Below are positions 24,812 to 28,156 of a stretch of DNA of 28,156 nt, piece after piece. The notes beneath the pieces are model-generated. The model ran no database searches. It was not told the DNA's origin and worked only from the letters and a program-made list of their open reading frames with translations. Location: the NCBI GenBank assembly GCA_038226175.1, contig JBBRQP010000036.1:1-28156 (forward strand), read 5' to 3'. The stretch comes from JBBRQP01 sp038226175 (GTDB taxonomy: Bacteria; Cyanobacteriota; Cyanobacteriia; Gloeobacterales; Anthocerotibacteraceae). Every line of letters begins with the position of its first letter. Position 1 is the first letter of the stretch. The position numbers and the translations under genes were made by a program.

Positions 24812-24931
24812 ATGAGCATAAGTAAACCCTACAGCTATGACCGAAGCCAGAAAATCACTGAAGCGGCCATGTCGGATGGTTATAAAAAGAGCGAAGTGAG
24901 TCAAACATTTGATATCAGTCGTAGTAATTGA
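24812..24931 (+). pseudogene. IS630-family transposase N-terminal remnant
   Basis: 39 codons ending in TGA. KPYSYDRSQKI and KKSEVSQTFDISRSN match the helix-turn-helix N-terminus of IS630-type transposases (SKPYSYDLRQKV, then KKSEASQLFNISRNT in intact copies). The frame stops where the second part of the HTH should continue, and no DDE domain follows. The rest of the gap 24687-25001 holds the operator and promoter described above, a 7-base inverted repeat (24758-24764 with 24777-24783), and otherwise nothing recognisable. A minus-strand open frame across it is only the shadow of this remnant. Confidence 0.75.
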
Positions 24932-25001
24932 CCTAGGTTGGCTATTTATGAGATGCAAGGCTACTATTTAATCGGAAAGTATAGGGTTCTGTGTTAAAAA
25001 T

Positions 25002-25076
25002 TTACTCCTGTCGTGAATTTGGCACAAAATCCATACCTTTGCTCTGTAGGAGTTGGCGCAGATCATCTATGTAGGT
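25002..25076 (-). pseudogene. Out-of-frame C-terminal end of the RND permease gene
   Basis: Read on the minus strand from 25076, ACC TAC ATA GAT GAT CTG CGC CAA gives TYIDDLRQLLQSKG and ends at TAA 25002-25004. TY-x-DDLR after VVPVV is the standard end of RND permeases. In the open frame the same DNA reads VVPVVLPT and stops at 25067. One missing base in the run at 25077-25080 explains the shift. Confidence 0.75.
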
Positions 25077-28015
25077 AAAACTACCGGCACTACAACCAAC
25101 GTTAGGAAAGTGGAAGTTAGGAGTCCACCGACTACAGCTACTGCCATCGGAGAACGGGCTTCAGTGCCAACGCCAATACTCAAGGCAATCGGTAACATCC
25201 CTGCAATCATCGCTACTGTTGTCATCAAAATCGGTTGGAGTCGGATTTTACCAGCTTGAGTAATTGCTTCATAAGACAACTTACCCTGCTGCATCGCGAC
25301 AATTGCGTATTCCACAAGTAAAATTGCATTTTTGGTCACTAGCCCTAGCAATAAAACCATGCCAATAAGCGCATAGAGTCCCAGAGTTTTACCTGCAAGT
25401 AAGAGTCCGAGGATCGCACCACCTAGGGCTAGGGGCAGAGAAATTAAAATTGTTACAGGTTGTAAAGGGTCATTAAATAGCAGCACCAGCACCCCATAGA
25501 CCAACACAATGGCTGCAATAATTGCCCCACCAAAGCCATTAAATACGTCTGCTTGGGCTTCTATGTCGCCTCCGGCCTGTTCTTGTACAGTGGAAGGAAG
25601 ATTTTTGAGAGCAGGCAGACTTCGGACTTGGGTTAAGGCATTCCCTAGAGCTATTCCCGGTTTGAGATTCGCTGTGATCGTGATGTTGCGCTCTCGGTCA
25701 AAGCGATCTAGTTTGGCTGCTCCTTCGCTAATTTCGAGTCGAGCAACAGTTTGTAGCGGGACTAGCTGCCCCCGCTCACTGCGGATTAACAATTTACCTA
25801 AAGCTTGGAGGTCATTGCGGAATTGGGGATCAATTTGAACACGAATCGGAATTTGACGGTCAGAAAGATTAAATTTAGGAAGGTTAGCCTCAACATCTCC
25901 TAGAGTCGCGAGCCTTACCATACGAGCAATCTCAGTCACTGTGACCCCTTGATCAGCAGCACGAAGTACATCAGGATAAACCCGTAATTCGGGACGTTGG
26001 GGCGGACGAGAAGTCTGGACTTCTACTAAGCCAGGTAAGTTTCGCATTTGGTCAGTTAACCCTGTTGCTGACTGTTCTAGGGCATGGGTATCACTACTTT
26101 TGAGGACAATTTCGATTTCTTTATTGCCAGAAAAACCGCCGCCGCCAAAGTTGATTCGCACGCCAGGAATAACTGTTAACTCAGACCGTAATATTTCACG
26201 GACTTGTTTTTCTGTAAGTGTGCGCTCTGTTATCGGCTTGAGATAGACAAACATATAGCCGGTATGAACAGTCCTTGTGTAATCATTGCCTGCAAAAGCG
26301 TTAATTAACCGCACTTCTGGATGCTTAAGAATTATGTGATTCATCTGTTGGATAACTTTTTCGGTATCTTTGACCGTATCTCCTGGCGATAACTCAACCC
26401 CTACATAAATTTCACTATCATCAGCTTTATCAATTAGGGAAGTCGGTAGCTGCTGCCATAACCAGAGACTACTTCCAAAAAAAAGTAACCCAACCACCAA
26501 TACTATCCCCCGATGATGCAGCGCCCAAGAGAGAAGTTTTTGATATAGTATTAAAAACCAGCTTTCCTGTGCACCTTTGCTGAGAGGTTTAGTTTTAAGT
26601 AGGTAAGCTGCCATCAAAGGCGTTAATAACCGTGCGACTAGTAAAGAAAATAACACTGCTGCTGCCACAGTCCAACCAAATTCCCGGAAGTATTGACCCT
26701 GCGTCCCTTCCATAAAAGTAACAGGAATAAAAACTACTACAATAGTCATCGTAGTTGCAAGTACGGCAAGTCCGATTTCATCAGCAGCTTCGAGAGCGGC
26801 GGTAAAAGGAGTCTTGCCCATCCCCATAAATCGAACAATATTTTCAATCTCAACAATCGCATCATCTACCAAAATACCAACCACTAATGCTAAGGCTAAA
26901 AGGGTCATCGAATTGAGAGTAAATCCTGCTAAATACATTACTCCAAAAGTTGGTATGACCGATAGGGGCATTGCAATGGCTGCGATTAAAGTTGCCCGCC
27001 AGTCTTTGAGGAAAATCCCAATCACAACCATCGCTAATCCTGCTCCTAAAAGTAAGGCTTCTAGGGATGCATCATAACTCTCGCGTACAAAATTGCCATA
27101 AGTCCAAGTTTGTTCAATAGTAAGGTCAGATGGCAGTGTTTTAGCCAACAGTTTAATTTTTGCTTGCACACCTTTTTCCACTGCTAGCATACTACTGCCT
27201 GGTGAACGTTTTACGAAAAAGGCAACTACTGGTCGTCCATTAACGTAGGTACCTTGTCGTACTTCAGCAATGCTATCTTCCACTCTCCCTAAATTCTCTA
27301 GACGGACATATTGGCTATGGGGTAAACGAATTGGGGTTGCTTGGAGTTGCTCAATCGTAGTCGCACTACCCAAAACGCGCACTGCCTGCTCCTGAGTGCC
27401 TAAGGTATTACGCCCGCCAGCTAGGTTGACATTGAGATTCCGGAGTTGGGTATTGACTTCTGTAGCGGTGATACCCAGCGCTTCGAGACGAGCCGGATTG
27501 AGCCAGACGCGCACCTCCCGTTGGGCTTCACCATCCTTCGCAATTTGTGCTATCCCCGGCACCGCCAATAAAGCTCGACTAATCTGATTCTCCAAAATCT
27601 CACTTAATTCCTTAACAGAGCGCTGGGGAGAGGAGATCATGTAGTCCATAAAAAAGCCGTCATCCCGTTCAATGCGTCGAATCAGTGGTTCTTCAATATC
27701 CCTGGGTAAAGTAGGACGAATTGCCGCCACGGCATCGCGCACATCATTTACAGCACGGTCAAGGGGAGTACCTAGCTCAAATTCAATCTCAGTACGCGAC
27801 TGACCATCGGTTAAGGTCGAAACGATGTGACGAATGCGTCCCAATCCTGCTATGGCATCCTCGACGGGGCGGGTAACTTGGGTCTCTAGTTCTTGGGGGG
27901 CTGCCCCACTTTGGGTAATCGTCACACCCACTTTGTTAGATGCAAGTTCTGGTTCGGGCGTAACCCGCAACCATCCCCAAGTAATCCACCCTGTCATAGT
28001 AAGGGTTAAAAACAA
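25067..28015 (-). CDS. RND-family efflux permease (HAE-1/AcrB-like), damaged at both ends; probable pseudogene
   Basis: 982 codons from TTG 28015. Family features: VGVTITQSGAAPQELETQV, KVEDA-like VEDAIAGLGRI, the TM4 proton relay VGILVDDAIVEIENIV with Asp384-Asp385, and GLVTKNAILLVEYA in the second repeat. Intact relatives have about 20-25 more N-terminal residues (first helix with an ISAWSIRxP-like start). Here the frame upstream reads into an IS630 tail and reaches TGA at 28058-28060, so the native start is lost. At the 3' end a one-base deletion removes the last 24 or so residues from frame. The central 970 residues are open, so the damage is recent. Its membrane-fusion partner is not in the window. 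Substrate unknown. Confidence 0.88.
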   Translation of the reverse strand: MFLTLTMTGWITWGWLRVTPEPELASNKVGVTITQSGAAPQELETQVTRPVEDAIAGLGRIRHIVSTLTDGQSRTEIEFELGTPLDRAVNDVRDAVAAIRPTLPRDIEEPLIRRIERDDGFFMDYMISSPQRSVKELSEILENQISRALLAVPGIAQIAKDGEAQREVRVWLNPARLEALGITATEVNTQLRNLNVNLAGGRNTLGTQEQAVRVLGSATTIEQLQATPIRLPHSQYVRLENLGRVEDSIAEVRQGTYVNGRPVVAFFVKRSPGSSMLAVEKGVQAKIKLLAKTLPSDLTIEQTWTYGNFVRESYDASLEALLLGAGLAMVVIGIFLKDWRATLIAAIAMPLSVIPTFGVMYLAGFTLNSMTLLALALVVGILVDDAIVEIENIVRFMGMGKTPFTAALEAADEIGLAVLATTMTIVVVFIPVTFMEGTQGQYFREFGWTVAAAVLFSLLVARLLTPLMAAYLLKTKPLSKGAQESWFLILYQKLLSWALHHRGIVLVVGLLFFGSSLWLWQQLPTSLIDKADDSEIYVGVELSPGDTVKDTEKVIQQMNHIILKHPEVRLINAFAGNDYTRTVHTGYMFVYLKPITERTLTEKQVREILRSELTVIPGVRINFGGGGFSGNKEIEIVLKSSDTHALEQSATGLTDQMRNLPGLVEVQTSRPPQRPELRVYPDVLRAADQGVTVTEIARMVRLATLGDVEANLPKFNLSDRQIPIRVQIDPQFRNDLQALGKLLIRSERGQLVPLQTVARLEISEGAAKLDRFDRERNITITANLKPGIALGNALTQVRSLPALKNLPSTVQEQAGGDIEAQADVFNGFGGAIIAAIVLVYGVLVLLFNDPLQPVTILISLPLALGGAILGLLLAGKTLGLYALIGMVLLLGLVTKNAILLVEYAIVAMQQGKLSYEAITQAGKIRLQPILMTTVAMIAGMLPIALSIGVGTEARSPMAVAVVGGLLTSTFLTLVVVPVVLPT

Positions 28016-28037
28016 TACTAGTAGGCAGCCACAGAGC

Positions 28038-28156
28038 TTATGACGGGTAGAGGCGCTTCAGTTTCTCCCGTGCTTCTTTGGTCGTGAAGCGCCATTGGAT
28101 TTTCGTCTGTGCTCGATTGCGTTGCTCTTGCCAACACCGTATTGCTTGACCTACCC
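28038..28156 (-). pseudogene. IS630-family transposase C-terminal part, cut by the window edge
   Basis: 38 codons enter from the right edge on the minus strand and stop at TAA 28038-28040. WQEQRNRAQTKIQWRF and TTKEAREKLKRLYPS match the C-terminal tail of one IS630 transposase group (QRN..., then WxFTTxDARIKLKRLYP). It lies just upstream of the truncated RND gene, which it has probably interrupted. Marked partial since the 5' portion lies outside the window; the copy may be intact. Confidence 0.7.

Noticed and set aside
24683..24958. 91-codon open frame on the minus strand
   Set aside because: It is antisense to the IS630 remnant and to the operator; no ribosome site and no family features.
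26693..27077. Plus-strand open frames opposite the RND gene
   Set aside because: Shadows of the RND coding frame, which has clear family motifs.

Overview
The window reads as a piece of a cyanobacterial chromosome. The best evidence is the ndhF-ndhD pair of the photosynthetic NDH-1 complex, a PspA/IM30 homologue, DUF948 and YtxH membrane proteins next to a PP2C phosphatase and a STAS protein, and IS200/IS605- and IS630-type insertion sequence fragments of the kind common in cyanobacteria. The base composition looks moderate and the genes are packed tightly. I cannot place the lineage further from sequence alone.

Layout. 1-216: right end of an IS200/IS605-type element (TnpB tail plus terminal hairpin). 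It abuts, and supplies the stop codon of, an inositol monophosphatase gene (213-1007, -). 1079-4376 (-): a tight operon of a CNNM/CorC-type transporter, a sulfotransferase-like protein and an MscS channel. 4514-8353 (+): an M50-like membrane metallopeptidase, a YhcC-type radical SAM protein and a Slt70-like lytic transglycosylase. 8452-9069 (+): an orphan ORF. 9076-12530 (-): ComM/YifB ATPase, a strong terminator, and TypA/BipA. 12604-14463 (-): YtxH, DUF948, PP2C and STAS genes, a likely signalling/envelope operon. 14538-16261 (-): an ABC/OLD-type ATPase overlapping a DUF4276 protein with Toprim-like residues, a candidate two-gene defence module. 16319-20065 (-): ndhF-ndhD closed by a terminator. 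20318-21802 (-): POT peptide transporter. 21949-23628 (+): PspA/IM30 coupled to a PstS-like binding protein.

23629-28156 differs from the rest: it is a decaying accessory patch. It holds an IS5-type transposase remnant, an orphan IS200/IS605 right end sharing 16 bp with the one at the left edge, a nickel/cobalt-type permease under a Fur/Zur-like operator, an IS630 N-terminal fragment, and an RND efflux permease that has lost its N-terminus to an IS630 element at the right edge and its C-terminus to a frameshift.

The most notable items are the ATPase/Toprim-like pair, the operator lying over the -10 element of the permease promoter with a predicted leaderless start, and the two-ended damage of the RND gene. 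No CRISPR array, tRNA or rRNA gene was seen.
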